NCBI GenBank assembly: GCA_022844475.1
Contig: JALHLR010000003.1
Coordinates: 109,886-173,885, forward strand
DNA: 64,000 bases
Direction: 5' to 3'
Source: Hyphomonadaceae bacterium
GTDB taxonomy: Bacteria > Pseudomonadota > Alphaproteobacteria > Caulobacterales > Hyphomonadaceae
The translations under genes and the position numbers were made by a program. Below are positions 55,218 through 63,936 of the stretch, piece after piece (position 1 is the stretch's first letter; each line of letters starts with the position of its first letter). Below the pieces are notes generated by a model. That model was not told the origin of the DNA, ran no database searches, and saw only the letters and a list, made by a program, of their open reading frames with translations.

Positions 55218-56000
55218 CTAGCGGCACTCACGCACGTCGAACTCGTCCGCCTCGGTTACGCGGCTGTTGTAGGAAGTGAAACCAACACATCGCGCGCGGC
55301 GACCGTTACCTTCGTAGAACAAGTCCCATTGCTGGCCGCGATCACGAAAACTGCCGGCGGCGCGGAAACCGGCATTCGCCAGCGTACGCTTGGCTTGGTC
55401 GACACTAAGTCCCGGCAGGTCGCGCGCATCGATCCGCTTGCTACCGGGAATTCCGAAGCCTTCGCACTCACTCCCGCGGAATGAGCGAACATCCGTGACG
55501 CGGCTGTTGTACGAGGTGAAGCCAATGCACTCGCGCCCGCGCGCGCTCTGCCAGAGATCCCACTGCGTACCGTCGATCCGTACATTCCGCGTGTTCGTGT
55601 AGCCATACTCGCGCAGGTTGCGCTTGGCGTCATCGACACGCAGGCCGAGCAGATCGTCCTCATCAATGCCGCGGCGTCCGCCGCTCACCAGCCCGCACTC
55701 GCTGTCGGCGAAGCCACGCACGTCCGTCACCCGGCCATTGTAGGAGGTGAACCCCACGCATGACTCGCGAGAGCGCGCATTCGACCACAGGTCATACTGC
55801 CGGCCATCAAGCCTGATGCTGCGATAGGCGCGATAGCCGTCATTCGCCAGCGAGCGCTTCATCTGGTCAACGCTTAGTCCGCTCTGGTAGCCGCCGCTCC
55901 ACACGCCAAAGTCACGGTCATTGCCGCGCTGTGCGGAAGCGGGAGCAACCGCAGTGACTGCGGCGGCGGCGAGGAAGGTGGCGGCAATCAGCTTTTTCAC
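55218..56000 (-). CDS. Secreted protein with three tandem cysteine-containing repeats
   Basis: The 260-residue protein has a signal peptide (1-24, ends ASAQ). The mature part is three copies of a 60-residue unit at about 41-102, 119-179 and 198-259. The unit reads GLxVDxxKRxLxxxGYxxxxxxRxDG, then QxDLWxxARxRxCxGFTSYNxRV and a final acidic-C end. Each copy has two cysteines (81/102, 158/179, 238/259), so three within-repeat disulfides are likely. The motif GFTSYNxRVT is nearly identical in all copies. I do not recognise the family; the repeats could bind a small ligand or cell-wall component. It is convergent with the CinA-like gene, leaving only one base between the stops. Confidence 0.75.
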   Translation of the reverse strand: MKKLIAATFLAAAAVTAVAPASAQRGNDRDFGVWSGGYQSGLSVDQMKRSLANDGYRAYRSIRLDGRQYDLWSNARSRESCVGFTSYNGRVTDVRGFADSECGLVSGGRRGIDEDDLLGLRVDDAKRNLREYGYTNTRNVRIDGTQWDLWQSARGRECIGFTSYNSRVTDVRSFRGSECEGFGIPGSKRIDARDLPGLSVDQAKRTLANAGFRAAGSFRDRGQQWDLFYEGNGRRARCVGFTSYNSRVTEADEFDVRECR

Positions 56001-56188
56001 GTTCAGCTCACATCAGGGCTACGGCCGAACCTGGCCTGTCGTTCTCCCATCGTGCCGCCGGCCACATGAACCCAGCCTGATCGCCCCGGTCAGGAACCCG
56101 ACCGCCTCCCCCGCCCTATTGCCGCCATCAGCGGCCGTGATTCCTGGATCAGGTCCGGTCGTAAGAAGCAGGCAACACGGAGCCAGAT

Positions 56189-56640
56189 TTGCGTGTTGCG
56201 AATCTCATTGCCCTGGGCCTGCTGGCCAGCGCCGGCGCCGCGGCGCCGGCCGTCGCCGATTCGCCCGCGTCAGCCAGGACAACGACCCTCTCCAATGACT
56301 GCGCCGTCATCGCCGCAATCGCGAAGGAACATCGCAAGTTAAGCCCGGAGAATGCCCCACCACCACTGAAACCCGGCGGCGACGAAGGCTGGAGGCTGCG
56401 CTGCGATTTCAGCGCGCCAGGCATCAGGTTACGGATTGCTGGCAGCCCATGCCCGGCTCCGACCCGCGCCAGAGCCTTAAGTGGGTGGCATTCCAGAAGC
56501 CCGTCTGTGGCGGAGGCGGCGCCAGCGTGCTCACTGAAATCATGCATGGACCCTTGGCGGGCATCGGCTATGAATGCCGCCTTATTTCGGGTTTCGCAGG
56601 CCGGACGGTCGGCGAGCGCAAGACGAGCTGGGTATCGTGA
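56189..56640 (+). pseudogene. Frameshifted secreted protein, paralogue of the next lipoprotein
   Basis: The N-terminal part reads from a TTG at 56189 (preceded by GGAG) through a signal peptide to DCAVIAAIAKEHRKLS and CDFSAPGIRLRIAGS. After that the same frame becomes meaningless, while a frame shifted by one base resumes at about 56449 (MPGSDPRQSLKWVAF) and runs to TGA at 56638-56640 with GYECRLISGF. The joined product aligns with the intact neighbour: DCALISAIGREQYKLS, then CDWRAAGFNLVEISG and NALCRVTRAG. Adding one C in the CCC at about 56446-56448 would restore a continuous reading of about 150 residues. The terminal TGA overlaps the ATG of the neighbour. It is either a true pseudogene or a sequencing deletion. 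Confidence 0.75.
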
Positions 56641-57224
56641 TGAACAGACTTTTTCTGGCGGCGGGTCTTCTGGTGCTTGCAGGTTGCGAAAGTGCGCCCG
56701 AGGCCGTTCCGCCGAAGGAAGCAGCCTTCGTCACCGACGATTGCGCGCTGATCAGCGCCATCGGCCGCGAGCAGTACAAGCTCAGCGCCGACGATCCGCA
56801 GATGACGATCACGCTCAACGGCGAGGATGCGCCTTGGCGCCCAGGCTGCGACTGGAGGGCCGCCGGCTTCAATCTCGTTGAAATCTCAGGCCCTGAGGGC
56901 GAGACCGCGACAGCCGGCATGAACCGGCTCACCTTCCACCGCCCGCGCTACGATGCCGAAGGCGCGCTCGTGCGCACGGCGGCGAAGACCGGCGACCAGA
57001 CGACCAACGCCCTCTGCCGCGTCACGCGCGCAGGAGGCGGCAACTGGACGCTCGCCTCCTGTGGCCCCGATCCCAAACTCACCCAGCCCCGCGCCGCCGC
57101 GCCGAGCCCGTCCGACCAGACACCGGACTCACGACTGCCCGTTCCGCTGAACCCGGACGTCAGCCCCCGCGACGCGGTAATCCCCGATCCCGATCCAGGC
57201 GCCTCTCCGGGCGGCAACAACTAA
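56640..57224 (+). CDS. Lipoprotein with duplicated neighbour
   Basis: The 194-residue product has a lipoprotein signal, LVLAGC at 13-18, so Cys18 would be lipidated. The mature domain DDCALISAIGREQYKLSADD, then DWRAAGFNLVEIS, and GGGNWTLASCGPDP, has about 110 residues and three conserved cysteines shared with the frameshifted gene next door. The last 50 residues are proline-rich and probably unstructured. Family and function unknown. The ATG at 56640 overlaps the upstream TGA, indicating an operon. Confidence 0.75.
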   Translation: MNRLFLAAGLLVLAGCESAPEAVPPKEAAFVTDDCALISAIGREQYKLSADDPQMTITLNGEDAPWRPGCDWRAAGFNLVEISGPEGETATAGMNRLTFHRPRYDAEGALVRTAAKTGDQTTNALCRVTRAGGGNWTLASCGPDPKLTQPRAAAPSPSDQTPDSRLPVPLNPDVSPRDAVIPDPDPGASPGGNN

Positions 57225-57325
57225 CCCGTCGACGAGGGGAAGTCCTCCATCGACGACGGCCGGAAGACGCGTCGGGGCGGAGACGGCTGTCTGCGAAGCA
57301 GATCGATCGCGAGGCGAGCATACGC

Positions 57326-57787
57326 TCAGCAGCTCAAATCAGTTTGTTGATACCGCCGCCCAGCCTCAGCCACGAACGCATCGATAACGCGCTTCACCGC
57401 GTATCCCTTGTTCACATCCGCCAGCGCCTGCAGCACGAAGTTGCGAAACTCGAACGCAATCACGAACTCAACCCGCGCGCCCTTCGGCCCCGGCTTGAAC
57501 CGCCACGTGTTCGACAGCTTCCTGAAAGGCCCGCGCACCAGCGACACATCGATCGCCATCTCGTCCCGCCGCGCATCCACGTCCGTCACGAACGTCTCGC
57601 GAAATCCCTTGAAACCAACCGTCACCTCCGCCCTGCACTGCTCGCGTGCGGGCGACTCTTCCTCGCTGATAACCTTCAGCGCCTGAATCCAGCTGATGAA
57701 TTCCGGATAGCGTCCGACATCGGCGACCAGATCGAACAGATCCTCCGGCCGGTAGGGCAGGTCCAGCGTTTCGCGATGGGTGCTCAA
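57326..57787 (-). CDS. Coenzyme Q-binding / RatA-type START-domain protein
   Basis: The 153-residue START/SRPBCC protein contains LPYRPEDLFDLVADVGRYPEFISWIQAL near 10-37, then VGFKGFRETFVT near 57, SLVRGPFRKLSNTWRF near 84 and EFRNFVLQAL near 115. These are the marks of the COQ10/RatA family. Mitochondrial COQ10 carries ubiquinone; E. coli RatA was reported to inhibit ribosome assembly, but the alphaproteobacterial member is most often treated as ubiquinone-binding. It lies directly after lipA in the same direction, as in many alphaproteobacteria. Confidence 0.85.
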   Translation of the reverse strand: MSTHRETLDLPYRPEDLFDLVADVGRYPEFISWIQALKVISEEESPAREQCRAEVTVGFKGFRETFVTDVDARRDEMAIDVSLVRGPFRKLSNTWRFKPGPKGARVEFVIAFEFRNFVLQALADVNKGYAVKRVIDAFVAEAGRRYQQTDLSC

Positions 57788-57788
57788 G

Positions 57789-58751
57789 CTAGCGTCCGGA
57801 CAGCTGCGCCTCGCGGGCGCGGCGCAGCTTCGCGAAATCCTCGTCGGCGTGATAGCTGGACCGTGTCAGCGGGCTCGCCGACACCAGCAGGAAGCCCTTC
57901 GACTTCGCGATCGTCTCATACGTCGCAAACTCCTCCGGCGTCACAAAGCGGTCCACCGCCGCGTGCTTGCGGGACGGCTGCAGGTACTGCCCGATCGTCA
58001 GAAAATCGACGCCGGCCGACCGCATGTCGTCCATAACCTGCATCACTTCTTCCTTTGCCTCACCCAGCCCCACCATCAGCCCCGACTTGGTGAACTGCGA
58101 GGGGTCACGCTCCTTCACCCGCTCGAGCAGGCGCAGCGAATGGTAATACCGCGAGCCGGGTCGGATGCTCAGATACAGCCGCGGCACGGTCTCGAGATTG
58201 TGGTTGAACACATCGGGCTTGGCATCGATCACGATGTTGGCCGCATCGCCCTTCCGCAGAAAGTCCGGCGTGAGGATTTCGATCGTCGCCTTCGGCGCCG
58301 CAAGGCGGATCGCCTTCACCACTTCCGCAAAGTGCTGCGCCCCACCATCGGCAAGGTCATCGCGGTCCACCGAGGTGATAACGACATGGCCAAGGCCCAT
58401 CTTCGCCACCGTTCCGCCAACGCGGCGGGGCTCGTCCGCATCCAGCGGTCGCGGCATCCCCGTGCGCACATTGCAGAACGAGCAGGCGCGCGTGCACGTG
58501 TCGCCCATGATCATCAGGGTGGCGTGCTTCTTGGTCCAGCACTCACCTATATTGGGGCACCCGGCCTCTTCGCAGACCGTGACGAGATTTGCCTCCCGCA
58601 CGATGCGCTGCGTCTCGAAATACCCCTCACTGGTGGGCGCCTTTACGCGAATCCAAGAAGGTTTCCGCAACAGGGGCGTGTCCTCACGCCCTTGTTTTTC
58701 AGGGTGTCGCGGGCGATCAGCCCCGTCTTTTTTGTTCACCAGCGTAGGCAT
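57789..58751 (-). CDS. lipA: Lipoyl synthase
   Basis: The 320-residue radical-SAM enzyme inserts two sulfurs into octanoyl chains on lipoyl domains. The auxiliary Fe-S cluster motif is [12 protein letters not shown] and the SAM-cluster motif is [19 protein letters not shown] near the C-terminus supplies the conserved Arg-Ser-Ser-Tyr-His-Ala. The start at 58751 (MPTLVNKK) is ten codons inside the longest frame. lipB is not in the window. The COQ10/RatA-like gene follows after one base. Confidence 0.96.
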   Translation of the reverse strand: MPTLVNKKDGADRPRHPEKQGREDTPLLRKPSWIRVKAPTSEGYFETQRIVREANLVTVCEEAGCPNIGECWTKKHATLMIMGDTCTRACSFCNVRTGMPRPLDADEPRRVGGTVAKMGLGHVVITSVDRDDLADGGAQHFAEVVKAIRLAAPKATIEILTPDFLRKGDAANIVIDAKPDVFNHNLETVPRLYLSIRPGSRYYHSLRLLERVKERDPSQFTKSGLMVGLGEAKEEVMQVMDDMRSAGVDFLTIGQYLQPSRKHAAVDRFVTPEEFATYETIAKSKGFLLVSASPLTRSSYHADEDFAKLRRAREAQLSGR

Positions 58752-58893
58752 CAGCCGCCTGTTATCCTGAATTCCGCACAAGCGAAATGACTGTTACCCC
58801 GTTCAGGTTTCCGCATTTGTGCTTTCTGAGCCAGACGGTATGTTACTCCAAAGACACAAAGAGCGCCGCGGGCGCCAGAGGGAGGAAATTCTG

Positions 58894-60492
58894 ATGGCGT
58901 CACTACGCTCCGCCTACGATCCACGCCACGCTGACACCAGCGTCTTCTCCGCATTGCTCGCGGCCCGCAAGGAATATGGGGGCAAGAAGGTCATCCTGCA
59001 CGATGCCGATGACCGGAAACTCACCTATGACGACATCGTCCGCGCGGCCTTTGCGCTTGGCTCCGCACTGAAAAAGCACGCCCGCCGCGGCGAGGCCATA
59101 GGTGTGATGCTACCCACCGGCGCAGGCGCGGTGATCTCCTTCTTCGCGCTCAGCGCTTACGGCCGCGTCCCAGCCATGATCAATTTCAGCGCCGGCGCCC
59201 GCAACATCCGTGCCGCCCTCAAGGCTGGCCAGGTGAAGAAGATCATCACCGCCCATGCCTTCATTGAAAAGGCCGAACTCGAAGGCCTGATGGGCGAACT
59301 TAAGTCCGACGCCGAGTTCGTCTACCTTGAGGACGTCCGCGCCTCACTCGGCATCGGCCAGAAGGCTGCTGGCGCACTTGGCCCCGTCACGCCGTGGGCC
59401 TTCGCCTCCAACGTCGATCCGAACTCCGCCGCAGTGATCCTCTTCACCTCGGGCACCGAAGGCGACCCCAAGGGCGTTGTCCTCTCCCACCGCAACATCG
59501 TCGCGAACGTCCACCAGATCCTCGCCCACGTCCCCGAGGCACTCAGCCTCGATGACGTGCTCTACAATCCGCTTCCCACATTCCACTGCTTCGGGCTTAC
59601 GGCAGGCGCTCTGCTTCCCCTGCTCAGCGGCATGAAGTCCGTCCTCCATCCCTCACCGCTCCAGACAAAGATTATTCCCAAGCGCGTCGAGGAGACCGGC
59701 GCAACCATCCTCTTCGCGACCGACACCTTCCTCAACCAGTACATCCGTGCCTGCACGGGCAACGAGTTGGGCAAGCTGCGCTTCGCGGTCTGCGGCGCCG
59801 AGCGCGTTCGTGACGAGACGCGGCAGCTGGTGAAGCGTCGTTTCAACGTCGAGCTGCTCGAAGGCTATGGCGCAACCGAAGCCTCGCCCGTCATTGCGGT
59901 GAACCAGCCCGGCAACAATCGCCCCGGCACGGTCGGTCGCGTCCTGCCGGGCATGGAAGTCCGGTTCGAACCCGTACCCGGGATCGAGCATGGCGGCCGC
60001 ATGCTCGTCCGCGGTCCAAATGTGATGAAAGGCTATCTCTCGGCTGCAAAGCCGGGCCAGTTGCAGCCACCGCCCGGGGGCTGGCACGACACCGGCGACA
60101 TCGTCAGCCCCGACGAAGACAGCTACCTCGCTATCAAGGGGCGGCTCAAGCGGTTCGCCAAGATCGGCGGCGAGATGGTCTCGCTCGCCGTCGCCGAGAA
60201 CTGCGCCTCCAGCCTCTGGCGTGAACACGAACACGCCGCAGCTGTGCTGCCCGACAAGCGAAAGGGCGAGCAGATTGTGCTCCTCACCACCTATCCGAAA
60301 GCCGAGCGCGGCGACCTTCAGCGCTGGGCTCAGGACCACGGCGTCAACGAACTCTCCTTGCCCCGCAAGATCTTCCAGGTCAGCGCCATCCCAGTCCTCG
60401 GCACCGGCAAGATGGACATCGGCGCCGTCCAGAAGCTCGCGGCCGAAATCGCCGCGCAGAACGAAGCGAGCGGGACACGGGCGGCGGAGTAG
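58894..60492 (+). CDS. AMP-forming acyl-ACP/CoA ligase (Aas-like)
   Basis: The 532-residue ANL ligase shows FTSGTEGDPKGVVLSHRNI near 180, EGYGATEASPVIAVN near 310, GWHDTGDIVSPDEDSYLAIKGR near 390 and a C-terminal lysine in VLGTGKMDIGAV near 500. The FTSGTEGDPKGVVLSHRN form and the plain start resemble the ligase half of Aas, which activates fatty acids for phospholipid repair. The acyltransferase half is absent. AGGGAGGAAA precedes the ATG at 58894, deciding against a start 25 codons upstream. It is divergent from lipA. Confidence 0.88.
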   Translation: MASLRSAYDPRHADTSVFSALLAARKEYGGKKVILHDADDRKLTYDDIVRAAFALGSALKKHARRGEAIGVMLPTGAGAVISFFALSAYGRVPAMINFSAGARNIRAALKAGQVKKIITAHAFIEKAELEGLMGELKSDAEFVYLEDVRASLGIGQKAAGALGPVTPWAFASNVDPNSAAVILFTSGTEGDPKGVVLSHRNIVANVHQILAHVPEALSLDDVLYNPLPTFHCFGLTAGALLPLLSGMKSVLHPSPLQTKIIPKRVEETGATILFATDTFLNQYIRACTGNELGKLRFAVCGAERVRDETRQLVKRRFNVELLEGYGATEASPVIAVNQPGNNRPGTVGRVLPGMEVRFEPVPGIEHGGRMLVRGPNVMKGYLSAAKPGQLQPPPGGWHDTGDIVSPDEDSYLAIKGRLKRFAKIGGEMVSLAVAENCASSLWREHEHAAAVLPDKRKGEQIVLLTTYPKAERGDLQRWAQDHGVNELSLPRKIFQVSAIPVLGTGKMDIGAVQKLAAEIAAQNEASGTRAAE

Positions 60493-61192
60493 CGTCGCCG
60501 GACAGACGATCTCCCCCGAAGTCCGCAACCTGAGGAGACCAAAAGCAGTCCCCTAGGACGAGACGTGCTCCTCTCCGACCTCGCACACCGGCTGCCTCTG
60601 CACACACTTTTTCGGTCTCGATCCGCACAGTTGCAAAGCTTTAGGCAGAAAAAACCCGCCGTTTCTCGACACGTGGATCCTCCCGCCTTGGGATCTGTGA
60701 GATACTGCCCTCCTGCATCCCGCATGGAGGGCCCGCCGTACACGGTTCAACGGCGCGGGATGGATGCAGGCGAGCACGAAGAGCCTCTCGAGCCAGCGAG
60801 ACGAGGCGTTTGTTGCGGGAACTGGTCCTGAACTGGCCGGCCCGCAAGCCGGCAGCCTCAGCAGCGCCAGGCGGCTGACATGCAGGCGGCAGTGCGCCTG
60901 CTGCCTTCCAGCGCCTGCCGGGGCCGGGACGCAGGATCTTGAACCTCTGGCCTACGTTTAGCTCCGCCAGATGCGGAAACGCGAAACCACGCGGGGTATC
61001 CCGCGTCCCCTGGCCCTCCGCAGAATTGGAGACCCGGAGAGACAGCATTCCGGCTGGCCCACGCCAGTCCGAGCGCGAAGCCATGTCCTGCGGAACGCCC
61101 GGCGCCCACCCGGCTCTTGGGTTCGCCCGCGGGCTTGTCTTGAGAAAGAGCCTTTTGGCTGACCGCTGTTCCGCGGGTCGACCCCACCAACC
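60493..61192. other. Hairpin-rich stretch without a convincing gene
   Basis: About 0.7 kb before the groESL promoter. All frames are short, Arg/Pro/Ser-rich and overlap on both strands, so I do not call a protein. The stretch contains strong, overlapping inverted repeats around 60708-60770 and further GC-rich stems. It could hold a structured RNA. I looked for RNase P, tmRNA, 6S and SRP RNA signatures and did not find them. Confidence 0.5.
60708..60770. repeat. Two mutually exclusive inverted repeats
   Basis: CCTGCATCCCGC (60712-60723) pairs with GCGGGATGGATGCAGG (60755-60770) leaving a four-base bulge, and inside this CGCCG pairs CGGCG. The same left arm also fits a short hairpin, CCCTCC (60708-60713) with GGAGGG (60726-60731), helped by TGC/GCA. 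Both cannot form at once, which is the geometry of an RNA switch or of a repeat element. No T-run follows either. Confidence 0.55.
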
Positions 61193-61193
61193 C

Positions 61194-61199
61194 TTGACA
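61194..61199 (+). promoter_or_regulatory. -35 box of the groESL promoter (probable)
   Basis: TTGACA matches the consensus -35 exactly. A matching -10 is poor: CATACC or ATACCT at 61215-61221 is the best candidate with 15-16 bases spacing. A heat-shock sigma-32-type promoter is also possible because CTTGAC begins at 61193. The CIRCE-like operator follows 33 bases later. Confidence 0.45.
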
Positions 61200-61232
61200 C
61201 CTCGACCACCTGAGCATACCTCCGGCCAGTCG

Positions 61233-61259
61233 CTGGCACTCATCATATGAGACTGCTAG
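61233..61259 (+). promoter_or_regulatory. CIRCE-like operator of groESL
   Basis: CTGGCACTC, nine bases, GACTGCTAG. The arms match the CIRCE consensus TTAGCACTC-N9-GAGTGCTAA at 7 of 9 positions each, with the correct spacer. It lies 60 bases before groES, so HrcA repression of groESL is expected. hrcA is not in the window. Confidence 0.8.
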
Positions 61260-61319
61260 CACACACGTTCCAGGGTCGCCCAAGGGGGTGGCCCGAAACA
61301 GAAAAAACAGAGGCAAATC

Positions 61320-61628
61320 ATGAGCTTTCGTCCGCTTCATGACCGCGTGCTTGTCCGCCGCGTCAAGGAAGAAGAGAAAACCAAGGGCGGGATCATCATC
61401 CCCGATACCGTCAAGGAAAAGCCCCAGGAAGGCAAAGTCGTCGCTGTTGGCCCCGGCGCCCGCGGCGATGACGGCAAGATCACGCCGCTCGACGTGAAAG
61501 CCGGCGACCGTGTCCTGTTCGGAAAATGGTCGGGCTCGGAAGTCACCATCGACGGTGAGGAGCTCATCATCATGAAAGAGAGCGACATCCTCGGCATCGT
61601 CGACAAGCCCGCTCCCGCCAAGAAGTGA
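61320..61628 (+). CDS. groES: Co-chaperonin GroES
   Basis: The 102-residue protein starts [15 protein letters not shown] and has the mobile loop [19 protein letters not shown] and the roof region. It caps the GroEL cage. AGAGG precedes the ATG. It is followed after 65 bases by groEL, the usual groESL operon. Confidence 0.98.
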   Translation: MSFRPLHDRVLVRRVKEEEKTKGGIIIPDTVKEKPQEGKVVAVGPGARGDDGKITPLDVKAGDRVLFGKWSGSEVTIDGEELIIMKESDILGIVDKPAPAKK

Positions 61629-61693
61629 GCGACGCGAAACAGGCCTGTCGGCCGTTCGCTCTCCCCCAATCCACCTAGCTAGGAACAAGCCAC

Positions 61694-63343
61694 ATGGCAG
61701 CCAAGCACGTACAATTCTCCTCCGACGCCCGTGAACGCATGATGCGTGGTGTCGATATCCTCGCCAACGCTGTGAAGGTCACACTCGGCCCGAAAGGCCG
61801 CAACGTCATCATCGAAAAATCCTTCGGCGCCCCGCGCACCACGAAGGATGGCGTCACCGTCGCCAAGGAAATCGAACTCGCAGACAAGTTCGAGAACATG
61901 GGCGCCCAGATGATCCGCGAAGTGGCTTCCAAGGCCAACGACGTCGCGGGTGACGGCACCACCACGGCAACCGTTCTCGCCGCCGCGATCGTTCGCGAAG
62001 GCCTGAAGCGCGTCGCCGCCGGCATGAACCCGATGGACCTCAAGCGCGGCGTCGAGAAAGCCGTTCTCGAAGTCGTCGAGAACCTCAAGAAGCAGTCGAA
62101 GAAGATCACGACGAACGAAGAGATTGCCCAGGTCGGCGCCATCTCCGCCAACGGCGAGATGGAGATCGGCAGGATGATCGCCGAAGCCATGGCGAAAGTC
62201 GGCAACGAAGGCGTCATCACGGTTGAAGAAGCCAAGGAAATCGAGACCAAGCTCGAAGTTGTCGAAGGCATGCAGTTCGATCGCGGCTACCTCTCGGCCT
62301 ACTTCATCACCAACGCCGACAAGATGGAAGCCGTCCTCGACGACGCGCTGATCCTGCTCCACGAGAAGAAACTGGGCTCGCTCCAGCCGCTTCTCCCCGT
62401 GCTCGAGTCAGTCGTCCAGACCTCGCGCCCGCTGATCATCATCTCGGAAGACGTTGAAGGCGAAGCGCTTGCGACCCTCGTCGTGAACAAGCTGCGCGGC
62501 GGCCTGAAAGTCGCTGCCGTGAAAGCCCCGGGCTTCGGCGACCGCCGCAAGGCCATGCTGGAAGACATCGCCATCCTCACGGGCGGCACGGTCATCTCCG
62601 AAGACCTCGGCATCAAGCTCGAGAACGTCACCATCGACATGCTCGGCAAAGCCAAGCGCGTGCAGATCTCCAAAGAGAACACCACGATCGTCGACGGCGG
62701 CGGCAAGAAGAAGGAGATCGAGGCCCGCATCTCCCAGATCCGCAAGCAGATCGAAGAGACCACCTCGGACTACGACAAGGAGAAGCTGCAGGAGCGTCTC
62801 GCCAAGCTCGCGGGCGGCGTTGCCGTCATCAAGGTCGGCGGCGCCACGGAAGTGGAAGTTAAAGAGCGCAAGGATCGCGTTGACGACGCCCTCAACGCAA
62901 CCCGCGCGGCTGTGGAAGAAGGCATCGTCGCCGGCGGCGGCACCGCCCTCCTCCGCGCTGCTTTCGCCATCAAGTCGGTTGGCGACAATGAAGACCAGCA
63001 AGCGGGCATCGATATCGTCCGCAAGGCGCTCGAAGCCCCGATCCGCCAGATCGCGGAAAACGCAGGCGTCGAAGGCTCGATCGTCGTCGGCCGCATCCGC
63101 ACGGAAAAAGGCTCGAAGTCGTTCGGCTTCAATGCCCAGACCGAAGAGTACGGCGACCTGGTGGAGATGGGCATCATCGACCCGGCCAAGGTTGTCCGCG
63201 TCGCTCTGCAGAACGCCGCTTCGGTGGCCGGCCTGCTGATCACGACGGAAGCTGCGATCGCTGACGCGCCGAAGAAAGACGCCGGCCACAGCCATGGCGG
63301 CGGCGGCGGTGGAATGCCCGACATGGGCGGCATGGACTTCTAG
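61694..63343 (+). CDS. groEL: Chaperonin GroEL
   Basis: The 549-residue chaperonin has the ATP-binding [11 protein letters not shown] near 86, the catalytic-Asp region [16 protein letters not shown] near 405 and the Gly/Met-rich tail [28 protein letters not shown] precedes the ATG at 61694. Length and motifs are normal. A strong terminator follows at 63376. Confidence 0.98.
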   Translation: MAAKHVQFSSDARERMMRGVDILANAVKVTLGPKGRNVIIEKSFGAPRTTKDGVTVAKEIELADKFENMGAQMIREVASKANDVAGDGTTTATVLAAAIVREGLKRVAAGMNPMDLKRGVEKAVLEVVENLKKQSKKITTNEEIAQVGAISANGEMEIGRMIAEAMAKVGNEGVITVEEAKEIETKLEVVEGMQFDRGYLSAYFITNADKMEAVLDDALILLHEKKLGSLQPLLPVLESVVQTSRPLIIISEDVEGEALATLVVNKLRGGLKVAAVKAPGFGDRRKAMLEDIAILTGGTVISEDLGIKLENVTIDMLGKAKRVQISKENTTIVDGGGKKKEIEARISQIRKQIEETTSDYDKEKLQERLAKLAGGVAVIKVGGATEVEVKERKDRVDDALNATRAAVEEGIVAGGGTALLRAAFAIKSVGDNEDQQAGIDIVRKALEAPIRQIAENAGVEGSIVVGRIRTEKGSKSFGFNAQTEEYGDLVEMGIIDPAKVVRVALQNAASVAGLLITTEAAIADAPKKDAGHSHGGGGGGMPDMGGMDF

Positions 63344-63375
63344 TCCACGCCCGACTCGGGTCGGACCGAAATCGG

Positions 63376-63403
63376 AAGGGCGGCTCTCACGAGCCGCCCT
63401 TTT
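63376..63403 (+). terminator. Intrinsic terminator of groESL
   Basis: AAGGGCGGCTC pairs exactly with GAGCCGCCCTT (63376-63386 and 63391-63401) around TCAC, followed by TT and C. It is 33 bases after the groEL stop. Confidence 0.9.
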
Positions 63404-63717
63404 CGATTCAGGCCCGCTACTGATCACCGTCACGACCGCGTGATCGCTCTCTCGTATCGCTGGCCGGATGATGTGTAGCGCGCCGTTCCAAGAGAATCTG
63501 ATGCGGCGCACACCTCAGCTGAAGCCAATACTTTGCCCGACGCCCTGCTTTGGGGACAAGCCATGCCAGATCTTGCCCGATACCACTTTATGTCTCGCAG
63601 AGTACGAGAGCCGATTGATTGATTAGCAATATGCATTTATCGTTATTCGAGAAGTTCGCTTTGCAGCCCATCCTGACCCCGGGCGAGACAAATTATACAG
63701 AACTTCTATTGCCGGTT

Positions 63718-63757
63718 GTCGGGGCGGCCTGGAAACGGGCCGTCCCGACTTCTTTTC
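63718..63757 (+). terminator. Terminator-like hairpin with T-rich tail (plus strand)
   Basis: GTCGGGGCGGCC (63718-63729) pairs with GGCCGTCCCGAC (63738-63749), one G-T wobble, loop of eight, then TTCTTTTC. This is a good intrinsic terminator in the plus direction, but no protein gene lies directly upstream. It may end a small RNA that starts in the AT-rich region near 63610-63660. Confidence 0.7.
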
Positions 63758-63903
63758 AGGCCAGCAGCGCTTCAGGTGCCGCCTGTCGCGCCAATCCGGA
63801 CAAAACTCGCCTCGGAGCTGAGTCTGTTCATCGGCGAGACATCTTGGCTGTGTAAATTCAGCTGAATGCTGAGACCCTGCGGCACGCTGAAGACCAGCGG
63901 CAC

Positions 63904-63936
63904 AAAGAAAAAGGGCGGCGCGATTAACGCGCCGCC
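63904..63936 (-). terminator. Terminator-like hairpin with T-rich tail (minus strand)
   Basis: GGCGGCGCG (63914-63922) pairs with CGCGCCGCC (63928-63936) around ATTAA. On the minus strand the stem is followed by CTTTTTCTTT, so it should end a transcript coming from the right, beyond position 64000. Confidence 0.8.

Noticed and set aside
60764..60961. 65-codon plus-strand frame in the groESL upstream stretch
   Set aside because: Low-complexity and overlaps frames on the other strand; no ribosome-binding site or family.
60493..61192. RNase P, tmRNA, 6S or SRP RNA
   Set aside because: Their conserved sequence cores were looked for on both strands and not found.
60641..61246. 201-codon minus-strand frame in the same stretch
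   Set aside because: Crosses the CIRCE element and the -35 box and is Arg/Gly-rich; not credible as a gene.
62408..63511. 367-codon minus-strand frame over groEL
   Set aside because: Antisense to groEL and Ala/Asp-rich without domains.
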